Shown here piece after piece: positions 23,042 through 34,500 of a stretch of 64,000 bases of DNA (positions are counted from its first letter, which is position 1; each line of letters opens with the position of its first letter). Source of the DNA: Mikania micrantha (taxonomy: Eukaryota; Streptophyta; Magnoliopsida; Asterales; Asteraceae); assembly GCA_009363875.1 (NCBI GenBank), contig CM018692.1, positions 2,182,501-2,246,500 of the forward strand. The letters run 5' to 3'. The translations under genes and the position numbers were made by a program. The notes below the pieces were generated by a model, which saw only the letters and a list, made by a program, of their open reading frames with translations, did no database searches and had not been told where the DNA came from.

Positions 23042-23484
23042 TAGAGGTGAATGAAAATACCGGTTTGGGTTTACAAACCGGTATTCAATAGCAATGTTGT
23101 AGAAATCGCTAGCCGCTAGTCGGTGCGGTGGGGACTAGGGATTAATCGGGATTAATTGGCTAACTAATCAGCTTAATCGGATAGTCGGGCCTAGTCAGCG
23201 TTAGGGGACTAACGATTAATCGGCCGATTAGTCGGCCTAGTCGGGGATTTTTACAACCATGTTCAATAGTTCTCAAACCGGTTCCAGCCAAACCGGTCTG
23301 AACCGCCGGTTTGGCATAGGTTCGGGATCTTATCTTTAAAACCGGTTTCAACCCCTCCAAACCGGTTTCAAACTTATCCAAACCGGTTCCTATAGGTTTG
23401 ACATCCTCATTTCCCAAACCGGTTTTGACCATCCGTAGACCAAACCGAACTGGTTTAGTAAAAAACCCGATTTGTGCAACCCTT
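23042..23484. mobile_element. hAT-like element rich in AACCGGTT words, with a nested MITE
   Basis: The 8-bp direct repeat GTTTTAAG flanks it (23034-23041 and 23485-23492). The left end TAGAGGTGAATGAAAATACC and the complement of the right end AAGGGTTGCACAAATC are only loosely inverted. The body repeats AAACCGGTTT-type palindromes about ten times. A smaller hAT-family MITE (23092-23261) is nested inside. No transposase; long open frames on the minus strand are by-products. Confidence 0.7.
23092..23261. mobile_element. 170-bp hAT MITE nested in another hAT element
   Basis: Ends CAATGTTGTAGAAATCGCTAG-like on the left (first 20 bases CAATGTTGTAGAAATCGCTA) and the complement of CATGGTTGTAAAAATCCCC on the right, flanked by a perfect 8-bp duplication TTCAATAG (23084-23091 and 23262-23269). 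The interior repeats GATTAATCGG/CCGATTAG palindromes. Termini match the 864-bp element at 7776-8639, so the two are one family. Confidence 0.8.
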
Positions 23485-23492
23485 GTTTTAAG

Positions 23493-24099
23493 CAATAATT
23501 CATTTAATAACTCATTTTTAGTGATAACATGTCTATTAATTCAATTTTTTAAAATATCATTATCACACATTTAATAATTTTCTTATTTTATTTTTTTTGA
23601 ACGGTTAATTTTTGGATCATTGACAGATCACTGGAGTATTATTTTATGTGTATGAGTAAATTCACGTTTGTTTAGAAGTTAGACCTGTATAAATTTTGTA
23701 TCTAAAAACTTTTGCTGATGCAAGATCTAAACTCTTATATTGGTTCACATTAAAGTTGAATAAAAAATTAGTGTTTGAAAAAATAAATAAATAAATTTTA
23801 ATATGGTTTAAGGTAGATCAAATATTTATTTTTAAAATTATAAATAGATGACCCATATAGAGTTTCAGGAATTTCTTTTTAAGATCGGGCTTTCCTTATT
23901 AGATCGGATTTTTACATGATAAAATCCACACACACACACACAGATATATATATATATATATTATACATGTACATGTGTAATAATGATAATCGAAAAAATA
24001 ATATTTGGATGGGTTATGATTGGTTATCAAAACTAATTGTTGTAAGAGTGGGTTACTATTTATTATATGTTCATGATATACATAGGAGAATAATATGTT
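23493..24099. other. AT-rich with diverged inverted-repeat relics, no gene
   Basis: From about 23740 to 23915 the sequence resembles the inverted-repeat element at 55299-55551 (CACATTAAAGTT, AAATATTTATTTTTAAAATT). A CA tract and a TA tract lie at about 23928-23960. No coding region seen. Confidence 0.45.
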
Positions 24100-24450
24100 G
24101 TTAACTCACTCTCATTATGTTAACTCCTGTAACCCTGTCAATATCTATCAAAATATGTTTCTTGTTTCTTCATATAATTACTACACATATATAATACATT
24201 TTTTATTTGTGTTTGTAAATTCGTCACCGTTTAAGATTTGGAAATAGTGTAAGGTTTAGTTACATTACCACTATGATTTTCGGTTGAATGTTACTTAAAC
24301 TTACATTATTTTTAAATCTTAAACGATGAATAATTTATATACACATAAAAATATAAAGTGTTATGAATATGTAATAATGATATTCAAAAAAGTAAAAAAT
24401 TGGATTGATCTTGACACAGTTATACGTATTAATACAATAAGAGTGTTATT
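24100..24450. mobile_element. Diverged foldback element (same family as 33084 and 55585)
   Basis: Both halves are imperfect inverted copies. TTAACTCACTCTCATT and CCTGTCAATATC on the left face GATCTTGACACAGTTATA and GAGTGTTATT on the right, around a centre with TTCGTCACCGTTTAAGA and TCTTAAACGATGAA. The centre word ACCGTTTAA and its complement are shared with the two better preserved copies. Confidence 0.6.
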
Positions 24451-25110
24451 ACATGATGTGAATCATACACACACACATGTATTGTATCATGTGAAAACTC
24501 GTTTTTAAAGAGAAAACCTTTAAACTTTATATGAGTCCTTCATTTTGAAAATATATACGTGGTGCACATTAAAGTTAAATAAAAAAATAGGGTTTGTCTA
24601 AAAGAACCAATTTAATATGCTTTAATGTAAACTAAATATTTATTTTCAAGATTTCAAATAAATGATACAAATAAAATTTCCGAGTTTATTAAATGAGAGA
24701 ATAGAAAGAAAAAAGAAAGGAAAGGAAATGAGAGGAAATGAAAAGAAGAGAAGAGATTTCTTTTCTTCCATTTCCTTCTAAATCGGAAGGAAAGGAAAAC
24801 TAAAAAATTTTGCTTAGTTTTCTTCCCACTTCCCTTCCTTTCTCTCCTTAAATAAAACTGGGGAACACAGCGTTTAATATTTTCCTTTCATTTCCCTCGT
24901 TAAATGAAACTTAGGAACACAAAATGTTTCTCCTTTCCTTTCATTTCCTTTCTTTTCTCTTCTTATATTAACTCGGGAACAAGTTTTCTCTCTTTTAAGA
25001 TCTAGTTTTACATGATACAAACCTCACACACACACAATTTCTAAAAATTTATTATGAATTTCACACTTATGTTTTTGTTAGATTCGATACTCGATCGACC
25101 AACTTTCTAT
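24451..25110. other. Inverted-repeat relic and purine/pyrimidine tracts, no gene
   Basis: About 24485-24690 is a diverged copy of the element at 55299-55551. From about 24690 to 24985 a purine-rich run (GAAAGGAAAGGAAATGAGAG) is followed by matching pyrimidine-rich runs (CCTTTCATTTCC, three rounds, each ending near TTAAAT), giving a long self-complementary, low-complexity block. No exon seen. Confidence 0.5.
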
Positions 25111-25188
25111 TTTGAATCCAAACCAAACATATATAACAACCATATGAGACATCATATGGTTGTTATATATGTTTGGTTTGGATTCAAA
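25111..25188. repeat. Perfect 36-bp inverted repeat with 6-nt loop
   Basis: The left arm (25111-25146, starting TTTGAATCCAAACC and ending ACAACCATATG) and the right arm (25153-25188) are exact reverse complements at all 36 positions, with loop AGACAT. Its surroundings are diverged old repeats, so a perfect hairpin suggests either a recent origin or selection. A transcript would fold into a short miRNA-precursor-like stem. Confidence 0.9.
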
Positions 25189-25394
25189 CATCATATACGG
25201 TGCACGCATATAATGTATATATGTGTGGGCCCTTAATGGGCAAAAATAAAAGTGCACTAATTTTAACGTTATTTTAGTTATTTTGTGAAAATAACGTTAA
25301 AATCGTTGGGATGATCAACTTCAAACGATAACTTTGAGCCTGGGACTCTTTCGGAGCAGCCTCTCTATCTCAATTGGGATAGGGGTAATGTTTG

Positions 25395-28256
25395 TGTGAC
25401 ACCTCGTAAATTCCAGGTCAGCACTAACTTTACTTTAATAATAATTTATATTATTATTTCATACGTGGCACTAGAATAATTATTATTTAGTGTGACACGT
25501 AGCACAACAGACCAAACGCACTGATAATTCATGGAATTATCGCAAAACACAACGCACGTGTCTTGAATAACGAACGTTGGTGAAACCACAGTACACTTTC
25601 ACTGCACCTAGGTTCTAGGGAACCTAAAATATTGGGAACAATGTTTATATATCGAGAAACGATAAGCGTAATCGAGAAGTACGCGAAAATCGGTTCGAGA
25701 CAACAAAACTAGGTTTATTGGGCTCTCCAGGGGCCCATCGCGGTACGCGATGGCCCAACAGGAGGTCCTGTAGCGGTACGCGACAGGCGACGCGGGGGTT
25801 TGAACCCCGAATTCCTCCGCGTATCGCGAGGAATCTTTTCTGACTTTTCCGCGGTACGCGATGGGTGCCAGTCGACAATATCTTTATTTAACCAAGGCAA
25901 ATCCTATCCTACTCTACACTTAATCATTTCTTCGGCCAAGCACGCTACATCTCGATCATTTCTCTCTGAAACACCCTGAATTGACCTCTTGGAAGCCATT
26001 GGAGGTCCTTGAAGCTTAAGATTGAAGAGGATTGAAGCTTGGAGTCCATATTTGGAGCTTGAAACCACCACCAACCTCTTGAACCTGCATCATTCGAAGT
26101 TCCAGAAGCATTGGGGGCTGATCTTGTCACCATCTCGACCATCTTGAGGCTTTGGAAGGTAGTTCTATGACTAAAATGCACCCTACACCTCAAAACACAC
26201 ACATGCAATGGGTAAAACCCACATGCAAGCACTCATCCACCACATGCACGAATTTTCACCCATTTGAATCTGGGTTTGTTGATGAATCCACTGTAATTGA
26301 TGATCTATAATGTTATTGTAAGGATTTAGGACAATCCATGATGATGTGTTTGTATGAAATGCGTATTTTGGTCACGAAATGATGAAATCTTGACATGCAT
26401 GTATGATCCATGATGTTTAGGATGATTTTGAGTATATAGAGATGTTCATAGATGATATTGAAGGATGACTACATGATTAGATGATGTTGAAATGGTTGAA
26501 AAAGCTATTTTTGATAAAACTTGCTAAATATAGTAACTTTTAGTTACAAGTTAATGTTATGGTTAAAATGGTAAACATGCATGTATGTGAATATGATATT
26601 AGGATGTTAGAAAGATGATTTGAATACTTAGAATGTGCTTATGATAATGTTCATGGTCATTTTCAACAAAGTTACTATATTTAGTAACTTTTCGGGTCAA
26701 AGTCTTGATAAATGATGATTTGGATCGTTTTGACACGTTTAAATGATAGTAAATGGTTTATTGTGATGATTGGTGACATGAAAAAGGGTTTAGGAGTGTT
26801 AGATTGATCATTTCTATGCAAAACTACAAAGCTACTATTTTTAGTAACTTTATTTTTACAAAAACCAATTTATAAACATGTTGTATGATTTATGCATGCT
26901 AAGTGATTTAAAATGTTGTAATATGATGATTGGATGCTAAGTTAGATGGTTTCCGATATCACGTACGCTAAAATGGAAACTTTCCATTTTAGGAAACTTT
27001 TATGTGCTAACATGTTATCAACGACTTATGTGAATTCATATGATGATGTGCTATGTGTTAACATGATCACATAGGACAAATGAGCATGCTAGAACTATAA
27101 AATCAATATGCTTTGTGAACTTCCCATAAATGGAAACTTACTATAAATAGTAAGTTGTCCATAGACGAGACTTGCATGTTTTGCACCCGACAAGCACTTA
27201 CACGAATGTTACACGATACACAACCGACACACGATTCACCAACGGGTCGTTAGGTCAAACACGACCGACACGGTCAACCACGGACAACGCGACCCACATA
27301 ACAACCAGGAGTTGTTTAGACATGAATACGGTCCTGTGAGACCCACACAAATATGATCACAAACTTATAACACCTATGTGATATAGGTATCTACTAGCCA
27401 GCGAGCTACTCCGTTCTCGAAAGAACGCACTCAAGCAAACTCAGGTGAGTTTACAGCCCCACTTTTACTCATTAAATGTTTTACCAATCTTTTGGGGTGA
27501 GAATGCTATGCAACTGCTTTAGATATATGACTGGTATGTTACAAAACTATTTTGAGTGTACTATTATCGCAACAAGTCCTCTCTACCCTTACCGTTAGTT
27601 GTGTACAAACGAGTCGTTATTACGTAGTACTACTGGGTTTGACTAGCCCCACTCGGCAACAACGTTGACTGCGGTCATAACGAGTGTAATATCGATGTTG
27701 ATGTCGGGTTCCGCGATGACCCGCAGAGGCAAATGGAAACAGTCGAGTTTCGGTAAGATGACATGACACACTCTACGGATCGTAGATCCAACAAAACTAT
27801 TTAGCATACCCAGTATATATAACTGTTTTACTGTTTTCCAATACTTAAACCTGTGAACTCACCAACTTTATGTTGACACACTTTAGCATGTATTCTCAGG
27901 TAACTAATGGAGCACACGCTAGGATGCGCACAAGGAAAGCCTTAAGGAGTCTGGCTTGCATATAGACTCGTGTCCTAGGCATTGTGTGCATTGGAAATGT
28001 TTTAAAACAAATTTAAACTTTTGTAGTGTTGGTTAATCAATTTACTATTCCGCTGCAACATTGTTTACTTATGAATCCGCTGCTTTTGATGTTAAACACA
28101 TTTTCCGCTGCATATTAAATGAAAACTTGTATTGTTTTACAATCTGTGTGAATGTGTATCTCATATAGAGTCGTTCTATATGACCATAAGCTGTGATCCT
28201 GGCCACGTCACACCCACGTGGACTGACACCACGAGTGGGAATTTGGGGGTGTGACA
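25395..28256. mobile_element. Solo long LTR (probably Ty3/gypsy), 2.86 kb
   Basis: Begins TGTGACACCTCG, ends GGGGGTGTGACA, flanked by a perfect 5-bp duplication GTTTG (25390-25394 and 28257-28261). No internal region or partner LTR. Inside: a GC-rich block with GCGGTACGCGATGG-type words (25735-25865), a likely transcribed leader after it, and several ACTATWTTTAGTAAC palindromes (near 26520, 26675 and 26835, with related TGGAAACTTTCCATT types near 26970 and 27130). Structure and size parallel the solo LTR at 2595-5426, though the sequence is different. Confidence 0.85.
25735..25865. repeat. GC-rich GCGGTACGCGATGG words in the solo LTR
   Basis: Three to four copies of a CGCGGTACGCGA-like near-palindrome occur within about 130 bp (GGGCCCATCGCGGTACGCG, GTAGCGGTACGCGACAGG, CGCGTATCGCGAGG, CCGCGGTACGCGATGG). 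CpG density is far above the surroundings. Confidence 0.6.
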
Positions 28257-28335
28257 GTTTGTATCTATCCTTCCCCCCAGACCCTACTGAAAAGTGGGAC
28301 TATACTGGGTAAGGTTGTTGTTGTTGTTGTATATA

Positions 28336-28572
28336 AGACATCATATGCACCATTACTAACCCAGCAGCCATATTAGGTTAATAACACAAATCATTACAAC
28401 GGTAAAAAAAATATCATTTTAGCATATGATTTTTGCATGTTCTTGTTTATTGACAAAGATGCAATAGAGCCTACAACTTTGTCACATCAGTCAAAATATG
28501 CTACCTGCTTAAAACTTGAAACTCTCATAGCAGTTATGATGCACAAAACACTTGCATAAACATATACCATCC
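28336..28572 (-). other. ARF4 3' flank / UTR
   Basis: Sequence downstream of the ARF4 stop codon (minus strand) up to the SINE tail. No exon is seen. It should contain the ARF4 3' UTR, so the gene's 3' end lies close to the SINE and solo LTR. Confidence 0.45.
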
Positions 28573-31500
28573 TCATCTTGATTTCATTATTCCGCCGCCA
28601 TGGCTAGCGGTGTCCAGCATGGCGGGTGCTTCCTCCAAGCAACTGGTGTCATCACTAATCACACCACCACTCATTAGTTTCTCCACTTCTTCCCTGGTGT
28701 ATATGTGAATCTTTGTAGCCATTCTTGCAAACTCACTGCACCAACATTCATGGATCAAAACACACCTATGCATGAAAGAGTTGAGGTATGCATAAGGACT
28801 TACTCCCAAGGATCATCCCCAACAACCATCATGTCGTTTTCTTCATCGGTATACAGCAGCCGCCATGCACCATCACGATCTGTTAACATACCCTCCATCT
28901 GAAATAGCGACTCCAGCTCGCTGGTTAACTCGTGATAACTTGACATTTTGGAGAGATCAATGGCTCTTCCGACTTTACTTCCTTGTTTGTGAACCTAACA
29001 TAAAAAATTGTACTAAAATTGAAGCACTACTGTATGCATAAAAAGCTCGTTTTCCATTGCAATTTTGACTCAACCAATGTTTTCCATTTCAATTTTTAAC
29101 TTGCATAAACAAAATATGGAAAGATTTTATCTTTTGGTGTAGATTTGCTAGTTAACAATATATGAAGCCATGAATAAACAAAATATAGATGGTAGTAAAT
29201 GACAGATTTTTGGAGGAAAAACTGAAATCTAGTCCAACCGCCCAATCCAGCTGGTTAAAAGGTACTCAACCGGACCAGTGCCAGTTCTGGTATGATTTTG
29301 ATAACAATGTGCATAACCAATACCATTTCACTTTATAGTTAGATCACCATTGCTGTTAATCAAGAAAAACAAAACCAAAGATGTTTTGTGGGTTGGTGTC
29401 ATTATGTGACATGTCCGGTTTTGGCCCTTGTTGAAATGACACTTTTTTGACCCGATACGGTTTTGAATTTTGAGATGTTACCCAAGCTACCTGACCCGCC
29501 CATTTTCCATCTCTAATTTCATGTACAAGTAAAAGACATTACCTTTGTACAACTTCTCTTGCCCAAAGTTTGTGCATCTTCCATTGAAGGAGCTCCATTT
29601 AAATGAAAACCAAATAATTTACAACTATTCCCATTGCTATCAGAGCCACCATCATCTTTATCACTACCTGAATTGCCTTCTATCATAGGATTCGGGTCAA
29701 CGGTTGTTTTCCTGAGGTCAACTGGAACCTGAAGTTGTCGCTTTAGCCCGTTAATATCATCATTTTTTGTAAGCCCATTTCCAGTAACAACCCGAGTAGT
29801 TGGGAATCCAATCATGGGCATGACAGGAGCCGGATTTGGGAAGCAAAAGTTTCTGCCACCTTCAGAACCAACAGGATAAAAACCAGGATTATCTGGTCTT
29901 TGATGAGTGTTAAGATTGGCTCTTGATGGGCCCCAAGAACTGTTTGTTTTCCCGGTTAAAGATTTCAATGAGAAAATTTCTTGACCTTGCAAGACCTTTG
30001 GGAATCTGGTGGTGTCAGATCCCAAAAAGATCGGGTTAGGAGCAGTGGCAATGTTTGTACTTTTTCCTGTTAATAGTATCGGATTCGGAGAAAAACCCGC
30101 GTGCATTGAGGGTTGTACCCCGAAGCTTAACAAGCTGTTCATTTTACCACCTATATTTTCTTGACCTTGCAAAACCTTAGAGGATCTTGTTGATTCCTCA
30201 AAGTCTAGACATCCAACACTCCATGCTGTCCAAAAAAAAATATTTTTTTACTACTAAAGTCACCACACAACTTCCAAGATTATAATCTGAAATTGTAAAC
30301 AAGTGGGCAGGGTAACAAGTCAACATGGATTTGGGTCAAAAACATATCGGGTCGGGTTGATCCAAAACATGTTTTGACCAAAATTTTTAGAATTGGTATG
30401 AATAGTCTGTGTGTGAAATATAACTTCAAAATTTGTATTATATCCACAATACTTTACTCTTCTGAAAAAGAAAAAAAAAGATGTCGTATGGGATTTTATC
30501 CATTATACATTCAAACTACACTTTAGGCTACTTTCAACCCGGTCAATCGATTACTGATAAAAACAACCCAAATTGACTCGTAATATAATTAAATGGGTCA
30601 AAATCGCCTTGTCTAAGTGCCTACTTATTTCTCCAAAAGTAGCAATAAAGAAAGTCAACTACCAGCAGCAGGATGTTCAAATGGTGTTGAATGAAGATTT
30701 TCCCTCAATTTCTTGAATCTTAAAGAGGAAGCAATGCTTAAAAGTGGCATAGAAGCACCAGAAAGATCCACCTCCCACGGAGATATTCGTTCTTGATTAT
30801 TATTACTAACATCTTCATCCCACCTCACCTGTTAAGACATAATATTAAAATAAAAAAATAAAGAATATAAAGATGAATGAAATAGAAACTAGTTTATCTC
30901 AATGAACCGAAATTTGAACTACCGTTAGGCATCTCCATTTTGATTTAGGCCATTTGTAAGGATCCATGTCACTTACACCAATCACAGCACCTTTAAACCT
31001 GAAAAAAGATGATCAAGATTTTCATTTTATGGACAACAAACAAATAAGTGTTTAATCTTTGTATCATAAGCAAAATAGGCAGGCCAGGCCCTTTGGGTAT
31101 CGGGTCAAAATAAGTTCAGGCCAAAAGGTAAGGCTTTGAACAAAGCTGGGTAGGGTTGACCCATAAACAATGTATTATTATAAAATTTGTTTTTCATATA
31201 TCATTAACCAAATAATGCTACTTATATTATACTATGATGTTTTAATAAATGTATAAAAAATGAACTTAGTTTAAATGATTATTGACCCACTTAACCTCTT
31301 CCCTTTTTAGCTAATTTTAATAAATTTAGTAACTTACTCACTTGGCAGCCTGTTAAAAGAAAGTTATAACCGAAATCAAGTGATCAACAAGTAAATGGAT
31401 TGAAATTGCTGCCTCTGAAAGATACCTTCTTTCAGGAGATTCATCCATGCTGAATTTCATCTTGAATCTTGTTCCTATTGTTATCATGTTACTGATGCAC

Positions 31501-34500
31501 TTCATATACTTAACATAAGGAACAACAAAATCTGCTCGATTAGACCTGCATTGCATTTATAATTTTAGAGTAACAATACGACAACGGGTCGATTAGACCT
31601 GCATTGCATTTATAAATTAGAGTAACAAATGAGGTTTGTGAGGTGTTTGGATGTGAGTTTTGAAACTAGTTACATTTGAAAAATGAGAATCATATATTTT
31701 ACTGTAATAAAAAATGGTTCCCCAAACAATGTTTGGATGTGCAATAACTGCTTGAAGTTTTAATAATCATATTATTATTTGTTGAGTGTTTTTGACATTC
31801 TAATTGTTTAGATGGAAAAAAATTTCTAACATGTTGTTTTTGTAGCTAAAAAAAGAACATGACCATATATTTTTTTAATAAAGTGCTTTTTATAAACTGT
31901 TTATTTAAAGTTTTCAATAGTATTTATCATATATCACTTCAATAGCCTTTTTATTCCTTGATATTATTATCAAGAACAAAAGCATGGGTGTAAATTCTTT
32001 AAAATGGGTTAAAAGAGCGGGTAAAGTGACAAAAAAGTAATTTTAGCTTTTCGTTAAATAGTAAATTTTGAAGCACCCCATATGAAACTAAATAATTAGA
32101 TTATCTATGTGGGTTGAGTTCTCTTGTTTAACTTGTAACAGTGATATCAGAGCTAACTCGGAGTGGTGGCCTTGAGGGAGCCAGCCGTAACCAACATGGT
32201 TGTGATCAAAGAGGATGTTGGCCCTTAAATAGGGTCGATTGTTATGGATCGAAACCATTGCAAGGTATGAGACTTGTCTCACATCGGTTTTATTGGCAAT
32301 TGATGTGGGGTTTATAAGTCAAATAAGCTCTTTCAACCATCAGACTAGTCTTTTTGATTGAGTTATCCTGTTTGGCTTGTAACATAATGAGTTCAATAAC
32401 GCATACCCAAACACCACCTTAATGATCTTAGATCTTACCTAGGACTGTAAAAAACATCAAAAGTAGTGTTGGTAGATACTGCATTAGCTACTGGGGCAAG
32501 AATGTCCATGTAGGAATCTGAGTTGGGCATAATGGTATCCGGAAGATATTTTCTTGGTCGAGTGGCTCTTCGAGTTCCCAGCCTTAGTTCACCATCTTTG
32601 CCCCTAAAATAACCATAATAATAAAATACATAAAACCTTATAAGCTATTGTAGATCTTTTAGTTTAGTCTTTTTGGTTTATTTTGCCAGTTGTTCTTGCT
32701 TTAGACAATTATAGATCACAATTTCAAAATGGTTACTTTTTGGTTTACAAGCATCTGAATGACCAACTATAGTCCTTGTCTATAAAAACAGCTAAAAAAA
32801 TATAATTATAAACTGATGAAAAACGATTTCAAAGAAAAAAGTTCAACCAAAAGTTAAAGAAAAAGATATGATTCTTTCTTCATTTTCTACTCTTTTTCTT
32901 GCTACCAAACTGAGGTGTTATGGTCACCATTCCCTTAGAATATGCCTAAAGTGTTTTCAACATTTTTCAGTGTTTACTTTACCAGACCAAAAGAATAATC
33001 CTCAACTTCTTGTATCCATACACATTACCAACCTACTACTTTTTTGCTATATATATATATATATATAGGATTGGAAATAAAATATAACTCACTGTATTTG
33101 TACTAACCCAAATAACTCTGTCAAGATCAACCCAAATCTTGGATTTTTTTAACATCATTATAACACATGTAGAACACTTTATTCTTTTATGTGTATGTGT
33201 AAATTCATCACCGTTTAAGAGTTAATATAGTTGCAAGTATTTTTGTTACAATAATGTAACTGTCTTATTACAAATTTGTAACTATTTAGACCCAAAACTT
33301 ACAACGATGTTGACTGTTAAACGGTGATGAATTTACACATACACATAAAAGAATAAAGTGTTCTACATGTGTTATAATGATGTTAAAAAAATACAAGATT
33401 TGGCTTCATCTTGACGGAGTTATTTGAGTTAATACAAAGACAGTGAGTTATTAAAACTTTCATGCCCTATATATATATATATATATATTCTAATATCATT
33501 GTAATTTTTATTTTTTGATCATCTCAATTTCAAATAAGTAATCCCAACAAAGGGTTCTGGGTTTTCAAAATGGAATCTTCTTTTTCTTTGTGTCTCCAAA
33601 TTACACACACTGACACAAGTATGTATATATGTATTAATGTGGGGAAAGATCAAATAAAAAGTCTTTTTTGTCTAAGAAGGCTAAAAAGGATTTTTAAAAC
33701 CTTCAAAACCGACCCAAACGAACTCCGATTGAACTCATTTCGATGACATTGGAATCGTTTCATCGAACCCTACAATATTAGCTTTTAGGTTTTAGCTTTA
33801 ACAAGTAGTTTTAGAATTCAGATTTTAGGGCTTCATTTTTAGCTTTTATGTTTTATCTTTATGTTTAAGGTTTGTTTTTAAAGTTTTGATTTTAGTATTT
33901 GGGTTTATTGTTTATGATTTAAGGTTTGGGTTTTAGGGTTCGATAAAACGGTTCCAATGGCGCAAAAATGAATTCAATCGGAGTGTGTTTGGTTCGGTTT
34001 TTGAGTTTTTAAAAATCCTTCTTAGCCTTCTTAGGCAAAATAGACTTTTTAGGGGAACCTTCCCCTATGTATTAATGTGTGTATCTATATGCTTAATTAA
34101 TTATTGTTTAAAACTTTAAATATATCTAATTAACATGGAAAGATGTATATAATCATATTTAATTGTAATTTGTATATATAACCTTAAAAAGAGAACTGCG
34201 TCCCCAGAAACAAGATTCTTTTGGCTTACAAATATGCACCATCCAGTAGTAAGCAAATGCCGCCTCGGTTGACCTGAAAAACATCAACCCACTTCTCAAA
34301 TTACCAGTTATATTGTTAATTATAGTTGGAAAATTTGTATGATTGGTAAAGGGCATCATATGTAACCAAGTGCTTCCTAGCCTAATGGTTAGTTTTAGGT
34401 TCGAATCTGAGTTGAAGTTTATTTCGTAGCCTACTCAGTTGTAAGATTCCTTCTTGGGTGGGCTCGGGCGTACATCATAGAGCGTTAAATCAAATGGGAC

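Larger units (their letters stand above)
25330..28335 (+). mobile_element. tRNA-type SINE split by a solo LTR
   Basis: Two separated pieces read as one plant SINE body. The left (about 25330-25394) has GACTCTTTCGGAGCAGCC, CTCTCTATCTCAATTGGGAT and GGGGTAATGTTTG. The right (from 28257) has CCTTCCCCCCAGACCCTAC, GTGGGACTATACTGGGT and a (TTG)n tail. This is the conserved 3' domain and tail of a widespread plant SINE group (Au/Angio-domain type). The LTR at 25395-28256 interrupts it at GTTTG. A tRNA-like head was not identified. Confidence 0.75.

Noticed and set aside
32088..32282. 64-codon minus-strand frame in an ARF4 intron
   Set aside because: It overlaps a TRIM-like relic with a primer-binding site. 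No coding resemblance.
33830..33960. TTTTAGGG-like words as interstitial telomere sequence
   Set aside because: The words are irregular and lie in the middle of a MITE whose second copy at 55963 has the same pattern.
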